Shown: piece by piece, positions 53,839-54,877 of the stretch
How the letters are laid out: each line of letters starts with the position of its first letter
Position numbering within the stretch: the first letter of the stretch is position 1
Source of the DNA: Pseudoalteromonas fuliginea
Lineage (GTDB): Bacteria; Pseudomonadota; Gammaproteobacteria; Enterobacterales; Alteromonadaceae
Assembly (NCBI RefSeq): GCF_000690055.1
Contig: NZ_JJNZ01000048.1
Span: 1 to 54,877, forward strand
Reading direction: 5' to 3'
Length of the DNA stretch: 54,877 bases
Notes under the pieces: generated by a model
Seen by the model: the letters and a program-made list of their open reading frames with translations, nothing else
Databases searched by the model: none
Told to the model about the DNA's origin: nothing
Program-made: the position numbers and the translations under genes

Positions 53839-54810
53839 ATGGAGTCAACTTTGGAATTATCAGATGTTTTTGGAGCTTTAGGGATTGTTGTTAGTGTTTT
53901 ATTTGGAGCATGGGGAATCTATTTAGCTCTCAAAAGTGCAAAGAATAAAGCCTCACTATCATTTGTGTATGAACAAGTTATTGGCCTATTTGATGATGTA
54001 ACAAGTAAAATTCCCAATTTATCGATAACTTATAAAGAAAACCAAATAGACAGTAAAGTGATCCTTATCAACGGTTATCTAGCAAATGATGGTGGAAAAG
54101 ATATTTCGCCGTCTATGATAGAAAAGAAACTTACAGCAATATTACCAGATAATTGGAAGTGGCTGGAGTGTAAAGTTTTATCAAAACCTAATGATTTAAA
54201 TATAACTTCAAATGTAGTGTCAGAGAACGAACTTTGTTTTGATTTTGGACTTTTTAGAAAGGGGGAGTCCTTTTCATTTCAGGCATTATTTTCAATTGAC
54301 GGTGATATAAATGATAAGAAAACTAAAGCTTTAATCGATAATATTTCATGGAATCACCGAATAGCTGATTTAGGAAAGGTAAAATTTATAGATTTACCAT
54401 ATGCAAAAAAAACACTTCGTGGATACATTCTGCCAGTGGCAATTAGTTTAGCATATATGGGATTTAGCTTTTATATGCTTTTAAGTGGTATGTTTGAACG
54501 TCCCATAATAAATTATATGGCACCGATAAACGGCGAATATGTTGAAGTTAAATTCAAGCCTGAATTAGATGGTAATGCTGAATTAGAGGTTATTGAAACA
54601 GAGCATATAGAGACGGTTAATTTAGAGAAGTATTTTAAGACAACTAAAATATATCCTAAGATATCGGTACCTAAAGGTAGTGTTTATGCTAAATACATTC
54701 TGTTTAGTTTAATGTTTTTAAGTTCATTTCTGATGCTCTATGTTGCTTTTGAAAAAGATATTAAGAAAAGGAGTATTCGTAAACTAATCACTGCTTCAAA
54801 TAAAACCTAA
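53839..54810 (+). CDS. Membrane protein with large soluble domain, function unknown
   Basis: 323 residues. Membrane helix 1 at about 10-30 (VFGALGIVVSVLFGAWGIYLAL), a soluble beta-rich domain at about 40-190 (ITYKENQIDSKVILINGYLANDGGKDISPSMI and on), helix 2 at about 195-216, a short acidic loop to about 275 (VEVKFKPELDGNAELEVIETEHIETV), helix 3 at about 280-303, and a basic tail KDIKKRSIRKLI. I do not recognise a family. Divergent from the fusion gene and between RAYT relics and a REP. It could be a membrane partner or an unrelated cargo gene. Ribosome binding site is weak. Confidence 0.6.
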   Translation: MESTLELSDVFGALGIVVSVLFGAWGIYLALKSAKNKASLSFVYEQVIGLFDDVTSKIPNLSITYKENQIDSKVILINGYLANDGGKDISPSMIEKKLTAILPDNWKWLECKVLSKPNDLNITSNVVSENELCFDFGLFRKGESFSFQALFSIDGDINDKKTKALIDNISWNHRIADLGKVKFIDLPYAKKTLRGYILPVAISLAYMGFSFYMLLSGMFERPIINYMAPINGEYVEVKFKPELDGNAELEVIETEHIETVNLEKYFKTTKIYPKISVPKGSVYAKYILFSLMFLSSFLMLYVAFEKDIKKRSIRKLITASNKT

Positions 54811-54814
54811 TCGG

Positions 54815-54847
54815 GTAGCCGGAGGTCTCTAACCTCCAGCCCCCACA
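54815..54847 (+). repeat. REP-like palindrome with GTAG head
   Basis: GTAG at 54815-54818 is followed by CCGGAGGT-CTCTA-ACCTCCAG and then ccccc. A 5' GTAG or GGAG tetranucleotide before an imperfect GC-rich hairpin is the defining layout of REP sequences served by RAYT transposases. It directly follows the membrane-protein gene, and the window ends 30 bp later. Confidence 0.7.
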
Positions 54848-54877
54848 CCAGCCATTTGTAGTGGTCAACTAATTTTG

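Noticed and set aside
1..54877. tRNA, rRNA, CRISPR arrays, integrase or attachment sites, phage structural genes
   Set aside because: Looked for by eye on both strands; no cloverleaf, regular spacer array or recognisable phage gene was seen.

Overview
The window looks like a chromosomal segment of a low-GC marine gammaproteobacterium, most probably Pseudoalteromonas or a close relative. This is inferred from the AT-rich DNA, the two TonB-dependent receptors, the AhpC/AhpF pair, a RhtA exporter very close to the enteric one, many transport and signalling genes, and short intergenic repeats of a kind I associate with that genus. No rRNA, tRNA, CRISPR array or phage structural gene was seen.

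Layout. Bases 1-1122 hold the 3' part of a REP-associated tyrosine transposase (RAYT) and its tail. Bases 1123-2753 are a K+-channel-like gene overlapping gltS. Bases 2769-8659 are a minus-strand operon: outer-membrane phospholipase A, an RND adaptor and pump, and a lipoprotein. Bases 8916-13020 are a TonB-dependent receptor followed by a TPR-sulfotransferase that is split by a likely one-base frameshift. Bases 13499-16808 are an Old Yellow Enzyme, an MFS transporter and RhtA. Bases 17093-22016 hold a GntR/FadR regulator, a Gfo/Idh oxidoreductase, and an AraC regulator divergent from a GMC oxidoreductase. Bases 22002-23724 encode a BMT5-like methyltransferase with a zinc finger and two small membrane proteins. 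Bases 23983-26288 are ahpC-ahpF behind a candidate OxyR box. Bases 26398-29078 contain a hybrid histidine kinase between two small genes.

Bases 29655-31840 are a Fur-box-headed PepSY ferri-siderophore-reductase-like operon. Its likely partner, a siderophore receptor with its own Fur box, lies 12 kb away at 43991-46144. Between them are a patatin, an SMP-30 protein, a QmcA/NfeD pair, a cation diffusion facilitator, a very large sensor with GGDEF and EAL domains, an isochorismatase-like hydrolase, a chemoreceptor and a thioredoxin-fold protein. Bases 46266-47063 are a TMEM165/GDT1 manganese exporter gene under a yybP-ykoY Mn2+ riboswitch. Bases 47227-50220 are an MDR dehydrogenase and a glutathione S-transferase divergent from a LysR regulator.

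The last 4.5 kb is accessory DNA. It starts with two decayed copies of the RAYT tail (50352-50672) and ends in a REP-like hairpin with the diagnostic GTAG (54815). It carries a 902-residue fusion of a CCA-adding-type nucleotidyltransferase head, a complete patatin phospholipase, a PLD-fold-like module without HKD residues, and a ParB/Srx-like domain. A divergent membrane-protein gene follows. This locus is the best candidate for an undescribed system, possibly anti-phage defence; that function is inference from architecture and context.
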